Shown here: piece by piece, positions 16,801-25,591 of the stretch
How the letters are laid out: every line of letters starts with the position of its first letter
Position numbering within the stretch: position 1 is the first letter of the stretch
NCBI GenBank assembly: GCA_937923745.1
Contig: CALDUO010000063.1
Location: forward strand, 1-35,305
DNA length: 35,305 nt
Direction of reading: 5' to 3'
Source: an uncultured Granulosicoccaceae bacterium
Lineage (GTDB): Bacteria; Pseudomonadota; Gammaproteobacteria; Granulosicoccales; Granulosicoccaceae
Program-made: the position numbers and the translations under genes
Notes under the pieces: model-generated
Databases searched by the model: none
Told to the model about the DNA's origin: nothing
The model's input: the letters and a program-made list of their open reading frames with translations, nothing else

Positions 16801-18045
16801 ATGAAACCCTACTCTCTTTGGAGTCTGGTTCGTAACGGCATCAGTTACGACAAGGACTGGCAACAGGCATGGCGCAGCCCAGAGCCCAAAAAGCACTATG
16901 ACGTGGTCATTATCGGTGGTGGCGGGCATGGTCTTGCTACGGCCTACTACCTCGCCAGGGAATGTGGCGTCAGGAATGTCGCAGTCATCGAAAAAGGGTG
17001 GCTCGGTGGCGGCAACACCGGGCGCAACACCACCATCGTTCGGTCTAACTATCTGCTCGACGAATCGGCAGGCATCTACGAACATGCGATGAAACTGTGG
17101 GAAGGGCTGAGTCAGGAGCTGAACTACAACGTCATGTTCTCCCAACGTGGCCTGCTGCATCTGGCGCACAGTGTTCATGATATGCAGGAGATTGGTCGGC
17201 GCGGTAATGCCATTCATCTCAACGGTATTGATTCTGAGTTCCTAAACCCTCAGCAGATTAAAAAAATGCTGCCTATCATCAACCTGAACTGTCGTTATCC
17301 GGTCATGGGTGGGCTGCTTCAACGTCGTGGTGGTACTGCAAGGCACGATGCGGTGGCATGGGGGTATGCCCGCGGTGCTGATGATATGGGTGTTGATATC
17401 ATTCAAAACTGTGCGGTAGAAGGCTTTGATATACAAAACGGTGAAGTCAAAGGAGTGCGCACCTCAAAAGGTTTGATTGGTGCGGGCAAAGTCGGTTGTG
17501 TGGTTGCCGGGCACAGCAGCGTGCTCGCCGAGATGGCAGGCTTTCGTATGCCGTTGGAATCTGTGCCGTTGCAGGCGTTGGTTTCCGAGCCGGTGAAACC
17601 GGTGATTGATTGCGTGGTCATGTCGAACGGCATCCACGTCTATGTGAGTCAGTCCGATAAGGGCGAGTTGGTCGTGGGCGCAGGCTCTGACGCTTATATC
17701 TCTTATTCGCAACGCGGCAGTTTTGATCAAATTGAACACGTGGTGGGCCCGCTGGTAGAACTCTTTCCGTTGTTCTCGCGGCTGCGCATGTTACGACAGT
17801 GGGGTGGCATTGTAGACGTGACAACAGACCGCTCGCCAATCCTGTCAAAAACCCCGGTTAAAAATCTGTTTATTAATTGTGGTTGGGGTACGGGTGGATT
17901 TAAATGCACTCCGGGATCCGGGCATCTGTTTGCGCACTCGATTGCGCAAGGTGAAATGCACGAAAAAGCAGCCCCGTTCTCGATAGACCGGTTTAATACA
18001 GGCGCGCTGATCGACGAAGGCGCCGCAGCAGCGGTCGCGCACTAA
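16801..18045 (+). CDS. soxB: heterotetrameric sarcosine oxidase, beta subunit
   Basis: This 414-residue flavoprotein subunit oxidises sarcosine (N-methylglycine) in the heterotetrameric enzyme. [14 protein letters not shown] at residue ~39 is the FAD-binding loop, and [17 protein letters not shown] contains the histidine (His182) that in this family carries covalent FMN. The start at 16801 gives [13 protein letters not shown] and the family length; an in-frame ATG at 16747 would add 18 atypical residues. It leads a tight operon with soxD 12 bases later. Sarcosine is the presumed substrate by family; related secondary amines are possible given the nearby sulfonate genes. Confidence 0.95.
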   Translation: MKPYSLWSLVRNGISYDKDWQQAWRSPEPKKHYDVVIIGGGGHGLATAYYLARECGVRNVAVIEKGWLGGGNTGRNTTIVRSNYLLDESAGIYEHAMKLWEGLSQELNYNVMFSQRGLLHLAHSVHDMQEIGRRGNAIHLNGIDSEFLNPQQIKKMLPIINLNCRYPVMGGLLQRRGGTARHDAVAWGYARGADDMGVDIIQNCAVEGFDIQNGEVKGVRTSKGLIGAGKVGCVVAGHSSVLAEMAGFRMPLESVPLQALVSEPVKPVIDCVVMSNGIHVYVSQSDKGELVVGAGSDAYISYSQRGSFDQIEHVVGPLVELFPLFSRLRMLRQWGGIVDVTTDRSPILSKTPVKNLFINCGWGTGGFKCTPGSGHLFAHSIAQGEMHEKAAPFSIDRFNTGALIDEGAAAAVAH

Positions 18046-18057
18046 AGGAGACACGAT

Positions 18058-18393
18058 ATGTTACTTATTGAATGCCCGTGGTGCGGTCAGCGAGATCAGA
18101 CAGAATTTAGCGCGCATGGTGAGGCGCACATTGCACGGCCCACCGAAACTGCAACACTAAACGATGAACAGTGGGGCAACTATGTGTTTTTTCGCAGCAA
18201 TTCAAAAGGCTTGCACTATGAACGCTGGACGCACGATTTTGGCTGTCGCCGATGGTTTAACGCGGTGCGCGATACCGTCTCCGATCAGTTTCTGGTGACC
18301 TACAAGCCTGGTGAACCTGCACCTGATGCCAAACAACTCACCCAACAACTGTCCGATGCAACATCAGGCACTGCAAAGGTGTCCGGCGTATGA
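18058..18393 (+). CDS. soxD: sarcosine oxidase, delta subunit
   Basis: This small 111-residue subunit binds zinc. Cys6 and Cys9 (ECPWCGQRDQ) with His59 and Cys63 (THDFGCRRWFN) match the four zinc ligands known for SoxD. A GGAG-type site (AAAGGAGACACG) lies just before the ATG. It structurally stabilises the complex and has no catalytic role of its own. Its stop overlaps the soxA start (ATGA). Confidence 0.95.
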   Translation: MLLIECPWCGQRDQTEFSAHGEAHIARPTETATLNDEQWGNYVFFRSNSKGLHYERWTHDFGCRRWFNAVRDTVSDQFLVTYKPGEPAPDAKQLTQQLSDATSGTAKVSGV

Positions 18394-21300
18394 GTCATGT
18401 GAATCGAATCGAGGGTATTGGCCGTATCCGTCGTGGACGCGCGGTACGGTTTTATTATGACGGTCGCCAGTACTTCGGTTATGAAGGTGACACGCTCGCC
18501 TCAGCGCTGTTGGCAAATGGTGTACACCTGACCGGTCGCAGTTTTAAGTATCACCGTCCGCGGGGTATTTTTACAGCAGGCTCTGAAGAGCCCAATGCCA
18601 TTGTCCAACTCGAAAGCGGTGCCTACACCGAGCCCAATACGCGCGTCACCCAGGTTGAGTTATATGAGGGCCTGCGTGCCAATAGCCAGAATTGTTGGCC
18701 ATCGGTTAAATACGATATCGGTGCGGTTAATTCCTTGTTGTCGCGTTTTTTACCGGCTGGTTTTTACTACAAGACGTTTATGTGGCCTGCGTCCATGTGG
18801 ATGACGTACGAGCACTTTATTCGTAACGCAGCAGGTCTTGGCAAGTCACCGGAGCAGAAAGACCCGGATCGTTATGAGCAGCTGCATGCGCACTGCGATG
18901 TGTTGGTCGCCGGCGGTGGTCCAGCCGGATTAAGTGCTGCACTCGCTGCCGCCAAGACCGGCGCATCGGTGATTATCATGGATGAGCAGTCAGAGATGGG
19001 CGGCTCGTTGCTGGCGTCTGATGAAACCGTTGACGGCGTGACTGCTGCCCAGTGGTTAAAGACGACGCTGGAGACGCTGGGTACGTATGACAATGTCACT
19101 GTGGTACCGCGCTGTACCGTGACCGGTTACTTTGACTACAACTATTTGACTGCAGCAGAACGTGTGACTGATCATCTCGGCATCGGTAATGGTGGTTATT
19201 CACCAAGACAACGTTTTTGGAAGATTCGTGCAAAACGGGTGGTGATAGCCGCTGGTGCGATCGAGCGTCCGCTACTGTTTAAAGACAACGATCGGCCGGG
19301 TGTGATGCTCGCCAATGCAGTGCGCACGTATATCCGTCGTTATTGTGTGTTGCCGGCAAAATCGGTGTGTGTGTTCACCAATAATGACAGTGCCTACGAC
19401 ACTGCTATTGCGGTGCATGAAGCCGGTGGTGCGGTGACGGTTGTGGATACACGCCAAAGCGCCAGTGCAGTATCGGTCAAGCGTGCCCGTGATGTGGGTA
19501 TCACGGTGTATCACGGGTATGCCGTGTCCAACGTTATTGGCAGCCGTGCAATACGCCGTGTTGAAATTCGCCGGTTGAGCGACGACGCGCAAAGTCTTGT
19601 TGGTGACCCGGTTACCGTGAATGCGCAGGTCATTGCGAACGGTGGCGGCTGGAACCCGGTGGTGAATCTTTTTAGTCAATCGCGTGGCAAGTTACGGTTT
19701 GAGTCCGGAATACAAGCGTTTGTGCCTGACAAAGCAGTTGCGATAAACCCCAGTGTGTCTGCCGGGTCATGCGCTGGCGTCTACGATACTGCGCAATGTC
19801 TTGCCACGGGTGCCGAAGCCGGTGAGATTGCAGCGCGCGCTGCAGCATCGGACCCAAAGCCTTCGGTACCTATGCCGCAGTTAACAAAGGCGTTGGCAGC
19901 TGATGCTGTCAATGGCCGCGACTTTTATGTGGTGCCTGCAAACACCGGTGCCGCAGAAGGGCTGTTACAAAAATGGAACGACCGGGGCTATTCAAAACAC
20001 TTTCATGATTTGCAAAATGATGTGACGGTAGCAGACATTCATCTGGCCGCCACCGAGGGCTATCGGTCGGTTGAACATTTAAAGCGTTACACCACCACGG
20101 GAATGGGTACCGATCAGGGTAAGACGTCTAACGTGAATGCATTGTCGATCATGGCAGGTATCCAACAAACCGATATCCCGTCGGTGGGTACAACAACGTT
20201 CCGCCCTCCCTATACACCAGTGACGTTCGGTGCCATTACCGGACAAAATCGGGGTGAGCTATTTTTGCAGGCACGTAAAACGCCAATGCATGCCTGGCAT
20301 GAGCTGAACAATGCGGTCTTTGAAGATGTCGGTGACTGGAAACGCCCGTGGTATTTTCCGCGTCACGGTGAAACCATGCATCAGGCGGTTGATCGCGAAG
20401 CACTGGCAACACGACAGTCTGTCGGTATGGTCGACGCAAGCACACTCGGCAAAATAGATATTCAAGGCGCTGATGCTGCGTGGTTTTTGAATATGGTTTA
20501 CACCAACGCGTGGCTTAAATTACCCGTGGGTCATTGTCGTTATGGTCTGATGCTCAACGAGCATGGCATGGTATTCGACGATGGTGTCACGACACGCCTC
20601 GGCGAAAATCATTTTCATATGACAACCACAACCGGTGGGGCTGCTCGCGTGATGGCTTGGTTGGAAGAGTGGTTACAGACCGAATGGCCGGAGCGCGAAG
20701 TCTATTGCACCAGTGTGACCGAGCAATGGGCTGTTGCTGCGATAAACGGACCCAACGCCAGAGCGTTGCTGGAATCACTGACCGATGAAGACCTGTCTGA
20801 TGAGTCTTTCCCGCACATGTCCTACAAGTCAATGAAAGTCGCGGGGCTGGATGCACGTGTGTTCAGGATCAGTTTTACCGGCGAGTTGTCGTTTGAAATT
20901 AATGTGAGTGCCCGACACGGTCTGGCCCTTTGGGAAGCATTGATTGATGCCGGTAAAGCGTTCGATTTAACCGTGTACGGTACCGAAACCATGCACGTGC
21001 TGCGTGCTGAAAAAGGATTCATCATTGTGGGTCAGGACACCGATGGTACGGTGACACCGTTTGATCTTGGTATGTCGTGGATTGTGAACAAGAACAAGCC
21101 CGATTTTCTGGGTAAGCGATCACTGTCTCGCACGCACACCGCAGCGTCCGGGCGCAGACAACTGGTTGGGCTGTTAACAGATGATCCTGACACGGTACTA
21201 CCCGAGGGGGCACATCTTGTTGAGGGGCACGTGCGTCGGGTACCGGCTGTCACACAAGGTCATGTGACTTCGAGCTATATGAGTCCAAACGCGAAGCGCT

Positions 21301-21458
21301 CGATAGCCATGGGCTTGGTGACTAACGGGCTGGATCGATTGGGCGAATCACTCACAGCGCAATTGATGGATGGTCAAATGATAGGAGTGACGTTGGTAAA
21401 ACCCGATTTTCTGAGCATCGACAAAAGCCCGGAAACTAAGCCGGAGAAAGGCCAATGA
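18390..21458 (+). CDS. soxA: sarcosine oxidase, alpha subunit
   Basis: This is a 1022-residue multidomain subunit. Residues ~10-105 form the 2Fe-2S-ferredoxin-like N-terminal domain (Fer2_4 type, with YEGDTLASALLANGV). Residues ~168-500 are a dinucleotide-binding oxidoreductase domain with GGGPAG at 175-180. Residues ~620-1000 are a GcvT-like aminomethyltransferase domain that binds tetrahydrofolate and makes 5,10-methylene-THF from the methyl group. Length is in the normal range of about 970-1000 or slightly above. Both ends overlap neighbours by ATGA, so the four subunits are translationally coupled. The usual flanking folate genes (glyA, purU) are not in the window. Confidence 0.95.
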   Translation: MSHVNRIEGIGRIRRGRAVRFYYDGRQYFGYEGDTLASALLANGVHLTGRSFKYHRPRGIFTAGSEEPNAIVQLESGAYTEPNTRVTQVELYEGLRANSQNCWPSVKYDIGAVNSLLSRFLPAGFYYKTFMWPASMWMTYEHFIRNAAGLGKSPEQKDPDRYEQLHAHCDVLVAGGGPAGLSAALAAAKTGASVIIMDEQSEMGGSLLASDETVDGVTAAQWLKTTLETLGTYDNVTVVPRCTVTGYFDYNYLTAAERVTDHLGIGNGGYSPRQRFWKIRAKRVVIAAGAIERPLLFKDNDRPGVMLANAVRTYIRRYCVLPAKSVCVFTNNDSAYDTAIAVHEAGGAVTVVDTRQSASAVSVKRARDVGITVYHGYAVSNVIGSRAIRRVEIRRLSDDAQSLVGDPVTVNAQVIANGGGWNPVVNLFSQSRGKLRFESGIQAFVPDKAVAINPSVSAGSCAGVYDTAQCLATGAEAGEIAARAAASDPKPSVPMPQLTKALAADAVNGRDFYVVPANTGAAEGLLQKWNDRGYSKHFHDLQNDVTVADIHLAATEGYRSVEHLKRYTTTGMGTDQGKTSNVNALSIMAGIQQTDIPSVGTTTFRPPYTPVTFGAITGQNRGELFLQARKTPMHAWHELNNAVFEDVGDWKRPWYFPRHGETMHQAVDREALATRQSVGMVDASTLGKIDIQGADAAWFLNMVYTNAWLKLPVGHCRYGLMLNEHGMVFDDGVTTRLGENHFHMTTTTGGAARVMAWLEEWLQTEWPEREVYCTSVTEQWAVAAINGPNARALLESLTDEDLSDESFPHMSYKSMKVAGLDARVFRISFTGELSFEINVSARHGLALWEALIDAGKAFDLTVYGTETMHVLRAEKGFIIVGQDTDGTVTPFDLGMSWIVNKNKPDFLGKRSLSRTHTAASGRRQLVGLLTDDPDTVLPEGAHLVEGHVRRVPAVTQGHVTSSYMSPNAKRSIAMGLVTNGLDRLGESLTAQLMDGQMIGVTLVKPDFLSIDKSPETKPEKGQ

Positions 21459-22048
21459 GCGCACAAATCTACAGCGTGTTTACCACCGAAGCGATCCATG
21501 CAGAGCCACTCGATTACGGCGCGGTATCGTTGTCGACGATGCCCCATTGCATCAAGGTGATTATTCGCGGTGAGCATGACAATGCGGCATTCATAGCCGC
21601 CGTGCAGGAGGCTACCGGTTTATCCGCGCCAACGCGCGCCAATTCGGTGTCATCGAACGATACCTCTGAGCTCATCTGGTTAGGTCCGTCTGAACTGCTC
21701 TATCGTTTACACAATGAAACATTGTTGGCAGGTGACACGGTACAGAGGTTGCAGAATGCTCTGCAGGGTGTCCATAGTGCCGTGGTGGATGTGAGTGATT
21801 ATTACACCACATTAAAGTTGGCAGGTCCGGACGCCCGACGTGTTTTACGCAAAGGTACGCCGCTCAATGTGGATGTTGCGTTAGCCGATGGCTCAGACTG
21901 TGCGCAGACGCGGTTCGGTCACGCGGCTATTTTGCTGACCCAAGCGGATGGTCAGGCAGAGGACGGGTTTATTCTGCAGGTGCGATGGACGTATGCCGAA
22001 TACCTGTGGACGTTTCTGGCTGAAGCCATGCAGGAGTATCGCACCTGA
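21455..22048 (+). CDS. soxG: sarcosine oxidase, gamma subunit
   Basis: This 197-residue subunit completes the heterotetramer. It has the family pattern: LIWLGPSELLYRL in the middle, then VVDVSDYYTTLKLAGPDARRVLRKGTPLNV split across the GcvT-like fold, and a C-terminal RWTYAEYLWTFLAEAMQEY. The start overlaps the soxA stop (ATGA) and its stop lies inside the first unit of a 14-bp repeat array. Confidence 0.92.
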   Translation: MSAQIYSVFTTEAIHAEPLDYGAVSLSTMPHCIKVIIRGEHDNAAFIAAVQEATGLSAPTRANSVSSNDTSELIWLGPSELLYRLHNETLLAGDTVQRLQNALQGVHSAVVDVSDYYTTLKLAGPDARRVLRKGTPLNVDVALADGSDCAQTRFGHAAILLTQADGQAEDGFILQVRWTYAEYLWTFLAEAMQEYRT

Positions 22049-22116
22049 TCTGACTTGAATGATCCGGTTCGCATGATCTGGTTTACACGATCAGGTTTGC
22101 ATGATCAGGTTTGTAT
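22047..22116 (+). repeat. 14-bp tandem repeat, five copies, after soxG
   Basis: Five units of 14 bases with consensus GATCAGGTTTGCAT lie end to end: 22047-22060, 22061-22074, 22075-22088, 22089-22102 and 22103-22116. Homogeneity rises toward the 3' end. The array starts within the soxG stop codon, so it forms the immediate 3' untranslated region. Confidence 0.9.
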
Positions 22117-22446
22117 GATTGGGAAAACGTGAGCTTTGGTGAAACGGCAGTGGTGCGCAGTCTGTGTTTTCGGTGTGCATTTACCCTGACTGGGCGTTGC
22201 TGACCTTACCGAAATGTTATTGTTTGTCGATGTAATAAAGATGACGAGACAGTCAAAATGTTAGCGCCTATGGCGTGATTAGCGTAAGCACGGTGCATTG
22301 ATTGATTAATTTCATCCTCGGATGGGTAACCAACACTTAACGAAGCGTCATAATACTGGCTTGAAAATGAAATAATCAAATCGGTGATTGAAAATAAACG
22401 TCATCGGTAAGAGAATTACGCCAGCGCGTTTCTGGAGAAGAATTGA
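22117..22446. other. intergenic region upstream of the Cys/Trp-repeat protein
   Basis: These 330 bases are AT-richer than their surroundings and contain no recognisable gene. CATAAT at 22349-22354 could be a -10 box, without a clear -35 box. The last part holds the ribosome site GGAG at 22433-22436. Confidence 0.5.
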
Positions 22447-23844
22447 ATGAGATATAACCCAATTGTACTGGCATCTGCATTTGCAATGGCGACACTGCCG
22501 GCATTGGTCAGTGCGCAACAGCTCGATAACACCGAAACTCTGCCCGATGCGAAAGCCGGTGAGTGTTATGCGAAGGTCATAACGCCTGCCCAATTCACAA
22601 CGCAGTCCGAAACCGTGGTGGTTCAGGAAGCGTCTGAGCGGGTGCAGATCATTCCGGCAAAATACGAGTCGGTGGAACAAACCATCGTCGTCAAAGAGGC
22701 GAGTCGTACCATCAAGGCAGTGGCTGCCGAGTATGAAGACCGCATCGAACGTATCGAAATCAGTCCGGCGTCCACCACCTGGATGTCTACGGGTCGTAAC
22801 GACGACGTGCCTGCAGGCCCGGCGATGCTTGATGCCCTGACGGGTTCGGGTATCAACCTTGCCACTGTCTCCCCGGGTAGCTGCTTTCGTGAGTATTACA
22901 CCCCGGCAGAATTCAAAACCGAAACCGAGCAGGTGCTGGTATCGGAGGCGAGCGACCGAATTATCGTGTCACCCGCTGAATTCGAAACTGTCTCGGAGCG
23001 CGTGGTAGTCAAAGAGGCAACCAGCCAGGTGATTGATGTGCCGGCGTCGTATCGCTCGGTAAGCCAACAGGTTTTGGTAGAGCCTGCCAAGCAAGTATGG
23101 AAGCAGGGTCGTGGCTTGGTTGAACGTATCGATAACACCACCGGCGAAATCATGTGTCTGGTTGAAATTCCGGCACGTTTTGAGACCATTACCAAAACCG
23201 TTCTCGACAAGCCGGCAACAACCCGTCAGGTTGATGTGCCTGCAGTCTACAAGACTGTGCAGGTGCAACGCTTGGTGAAGCCTGCTTCTGTCAGACGTGA
23301 GTCTATCCCGGCAGAATATCGGTCGGTGACCAAGCGGGTTAAAGTGGCTGAAGCCAATTTTTATTGGTTGGCTAAAGGCGAGTCGCCGGTTGAAGGCGCA
23401 AAGTACACCGGCAACGAAGCTTGCCTGTTACCAAAAGAAGCTGAGTTCCGTAACGTTAAGGCTCGTGTTTTGAAAACACCGGCAACAACACAGGTTGTTG
23501 ATGTTCCGGCCACCTACGAAACCGTTCGGGTTGATCGTCTGGTGTCTGCTGCTACCGAGCGCAGAATTCAAATTCCCGAGAAAACCCGCACCGTAGCCAA
23601 GCGCGTACAGACAGCACCTGCAAAGCTTGAGTGGCGTAAGGTCCTGTGTGAAACCAACATGACCCGCGACATCGTCGTTGATCTGCAACGTGCGCTGAAG
23701 AGAGAAGGGTTTGATCCCGGCCCTCTGGACGGTGTGCTCGGCATTGCGACCAATCGTGCACTGGAGTCCTATCAGACCCGTAAGAACCTTGACCGTGGTG
23801 GTCTGACTTACGAGACCCTCGAAGCACTCGACGTCGATACCTGA
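22447..23844 (+). CDS. exported repeat protein with C-terminal peptidoglycan-binding domain
   Basis: This 465-residue protein has a signal peptide (NPIVLASAFAMATLPALVSA, cleavage near residue 23). Four modules of 75-105 residues follow. Each opens with a cysteine (Cys40, Cys146, Cys237, Cys326) and closes with a tryptophan (in STTWMSTG, KQVWKQG, NFYWLAKG, KLEWRKV). Inside each module a strand-like unit of about 25 residues repeats roughly three times, of the form VPAxYxTVxxxVLVxPA. Cys401 then precedes a peptidoglycan-binding domain (VDLQRALKREGFDPGPLDGV). It should sit in the periplasm, tied to the cell wall. I do not recognise a named family for the repeats. GGAG lies about 11 bases before the ATG and a strong terminator follows, so it is monocistronic. 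Confidence 0.85.
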   Translation: MRYNPIVLASAFAMATLPALVSAQQLDNTETLPDAKAGECYAKVITPAQFTTQSETVVVQEASERVQIIPAKYESVEQTIVVKEASRTIKAVAAEYEDRIERIEISPASTTWMSTGRNDDVPAGPAMLDALTGSGINLATVSPGSCFREYYTPAEFKTETEQVLVSEASDRIIVSPAEFETVSERVVVKEATSQVIDVPASYRSVSQQVLVEPAKQVWKQGRGLVERIDNTTGEIMCLVEIPARFETITKTVLDKPATTRQVDVPAVYKTVQVQRLVKPASVRRESIPAEYRSVTKRVKVAEANFYWLAKGESPVEGAKYTGNEACLLPKEAEFRNVKARVLKTPATTQVVDVPATYETVRVDRLVSAATERRIQIPEKTRTVAKRVQTAPAKLEWRKVLCETNMTRDIVVDLQRALKREGFDPGPLDGVLGIATNRALESYQTRKNLDRGGLTYETLEALDVDT

Positions 23845-23873
23845 TACCACAGAGAGACGTATTCAATACCAAC

Positions 23874-23904
23874 AAAAGCCCGGCATAGCCCGGGCTTTTT
23901 TTTG
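23874..23904 (+). terminator. Rho-independent terminator
   Basis: AAAGCCCGG (23875-23883) pairs with CCGGGCTTT (23890-23898) around a six-base loop, and the T run spans 23896-23903. It ends the Cys/Trp-repeat gene. The A run on the other side could also let it act for the convergent YdjM-type gene. Confidence 0.92.
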
Positions 23905-23985
23905 CCCGTTAAATCATCGTTACACTTTTCATTAGGGCCATTGGTGAGCGGGCACCAGTGCCGGTCATTCAATGGGCGGTGTGTG

Positions 23986-24714
23986 CTAGCCCGTTATCTT
24001 CGGGAGCCAATTGGTAAACCATGCTGGCAGAAAGTTAACGCTGATCGACTGTCTCAGCTGTGGGTCAGTGACGGCTTTTAGTACATCATCGAACGGCGGG
24101 GTGCAAAACCACAACAGAAATCCGGTCAGCACCAGTGTAATACTACCGCCCAGTTGATCGGTGTCGACGAGTTTTAATGCGGAGCCGAACGAGCGCTTAA
24201 CCCGATTGTCCATAAAATCGACGCTGTAAAGTTCGTCAAGCAATAGATGAATCATGAAGCCTGCAAACAACACAATGGCGGTATACCACGCGAGTGTTGC
24301 AGGCACCTCCGCCCAGTGATAAAGCCCGGCAGCGGTTGCAAAACCTGCTGTTATACCGGCAACCACTGAATGTATAGATCCCCGATGCACGGTGATTTTA
24401 GAAAAAATAAACCACAAGCCATACCGTACACCGATAAACACCAATAGCCCTACCATCCACAGTTCGGTGGTAGACAAATGTTCTATCAGTGATATCACCC
24501 CGAACACCGACGCCAGTATTCCCAGCGCCAGAAACAGTAGCCTACCGGGTTTCGATGATCCCAGGTCTATGTCCGGCGCAATACCTCCGATAGTGCCTGC
24601 TGCGGTTAACAACAGCGCGTCGGGTATGCTGACAAATTGCGCTTTGAGTAATAGCGTGGCGGCGGAGCCTGCGGCAATCGCTGCGATTCCGACGTGTGTG
24701 TTAAAATTAGCCAT
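23986..24714 (-). CDS. YdjM-like inner-membrane protein (LexA-binding hydrolase family, DUF457)
   Basis: This 242-residue multi-pass membrane protein has the YdjM/DUF457 signature of histidines and aspartates that could bind a metal: NFNTHVGIAAIAAG near the start, GGIAPDIDLGSS at ~45, ITVHRGSIHSVVAGI and FMIHLLLDELYSVDFMDN later. In Escherichia coli the relative is SOS-regulated, but no LexA box is evident here. The function is otherwise poorly defined. The start fits the family N-terminus. TATAAT on this strand lies at 24725-24720, only six bases from the ATG, which would give an almost leaderless mRNA. It is divergent from the DUF1840 gene with 25 bases between. Confidence 0.85.
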   Translation of the reverse strand: MANFNTHVGIAAIAAGSAATLLLKAQFVSIPDALLLTAAGTIGGIAPDIDLGSSKPGRLLFLALGILASVFGVISLIEHLSTTELWMVGLLVFIGVRYGLWFIFSKITVHRGSIHSVVAGITAGFATAAGLYHWAEVPATLAWYTAIVLFAGFMIHLLLDELYSVDFMDNRVKRSFGSALKLVDTDQLGGSITLVLTGFLLWFCTPPFDDVLKAVTDPQLRQSISVNFLPAWFTNWLPKITG

Positions 24715-24719
24715 AATAA

Positions 24720-24725
24720 ATTATA
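24720..24725 (-). promoter_or_regulatory. candidate -10 element of the YdjM-type gene
   Basis: A consensus TATAAT on the minus strand lies five bases upstream of the ATG at 24714, so transcription would begin at about the start codon. No matching -35 box is clear, and the same bases form part of the leader of the DUF1840 gene. Confidence 0.35.
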
Positions 24726-24739
24726 GGAGTTATCCCATC

Positions 24740-25057
24740 ATGCTCGTGACATTTAAATCCCGTTCGAGTAGCGACATCGTGATGTTTGGTGATGTAGCGA
24801 CCCAGCTGCTTAAACTGATGGGTCAAAGCGGTGACGTGCCGGGTGCTGTTGCAGAGGGTGATGTACAGAATGCATTGGCGGCGCTGGAGGCCGGCTTAGC
24901 GGCACGGCCTGATACCGGCAGTCAACCGTCGGCAGGTGACATCGACGAAGACGACGGGTCGGCGCCGGTGAGTTTACAAACGCGTGCTTTGCCGTTGATC
25001 GATATGCTCAAAGCCGCAGACGCCGACAACGTTGCGGTTATGTGGGAGCAGCAGTAG
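24740..25057 (+). CDS. DUF1840 family protein
   Basis: This small 105-residue soluble protein begins MLVTFKSRSSSDIVMFGDVA and matches the DUF1840 family in length and opening motif; AQLLKLMGQSG-type text (here TQLLKLMGQSGDVPGAV) follows, with a variable acidic middle and a C-terminal PLIDMLKAADADNVAVMWE. The family has no assigned function. The ATG at 24740 is chosen because TAGGAG lies at 24724-24729 and the family begins here; the frame stays open for 348 bases upstream, but that stretch is antisense to the YdjM-type gene. Confidence 0.85.
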   Translation: MLVTFKSRSSSDIVMFGDVATQLLKLMGQSGDVPGAVAEGDVQNALAALEAGLAARPDTGSQPSAGDIDEDDGSAPVSLQTRALPLIDMLKAADADNVAVMWEQQ

Positions 25058-25064
25058 CAGTACC

Positions 25065-25110
25065 GGCTTATTACAAAGGTTATTACACTGGGTTATTACA
25101 CCGGGTTATT
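25065..25110 (+). repeat. 13-bp tandem repeat between convergent genes
   Basis: Three full units of 13 bases (25065-25077, 25078-25090, 25091-25103) with consensus GGTTATTACACCG are followed by a partial unit (GGTTATT). The array begins just after the DUF1840 stop and runs into the stop codon of the TMEM220-type gene on the other strand. Confidence 0.88.
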
Positions 25111-25516
25111 TGATAGGAGCGCCTAATCGGGTAGCCGGTAGGCGCTCAAGCTCGCTGGGTTGCGACTGTCTTTGCCAGTGCCTTACACTCCACCACGCTG
25201 TGATCAGCACCGCAAGGTTAATCATGGCACCCATACCTTCGCGTGCAGTCTCGGTCTCCCACCAAACCTCAGCCGCCCACCAGTGTGAGGTGGTCGGGAA
25301 GTACAGCACCAACAAACACACGCCGAGCCCTATGCTTGCCAGCAACAGGTAATGCGGCAGGCGTCGGAGCAGGTGTTGTGGCTGCCATGCGGCAAGTCCG
25401 GTCCATACGGCGGGAAGCAGATAAATGAGCATCCATTTCCAGCCATCCGGATCATTGTATTGCACGCCGGCGAACAGCAGCATCAGAGCACACAGTGTTC
25501 CGTTGAGATAACGCAT
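25106..25516 (-). CDS. TMEM220-family membrane protein
   Basis: This 136-residue protein has about four hydrophobic helices. The N-terminal motif LLFAGVQYNDPDGWKWMLIY is the hallmark of the TMEM220 transmembrane family (PF15071), found in bacteria and animals with no known function. The start is set at ATG 25516 because GAGGAG lies six bases upstream; a GTG two codons earlier (25522) overlaps that spacing and is less likely. It is divergent from the eboD gene with 75 bases between, and its stop lies in the 13-bp repeat array. Confidence 0.8.
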   Translation of the reverse strand: MRYLNGTLCALMLLFAGVQYNDPDGWKWMLIYLLPAVWTGLAAWQPQHLLRRLPHYLLLASIGLGVCLLVLYFPTTSHWWAAEVWWETETAREGMGAMINLAVLITAWWSVRHWQRQSQPSELERLPATRLGAPIK

Positions 25517-25591
25517 TGCCACTCCTCGTCATAGGGCTAACGGGTACACTAACTGCAGGGCTTACGCCAGATTTGGCCCTTTGGTGCTTTC

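Noticed and set aside
24392-24739. N-terminal extension of the DUF1840 gene
   Set aside because: It is antisense to the well-supported YdjM-type gene, and the ribosome site and family start both point to 24740.
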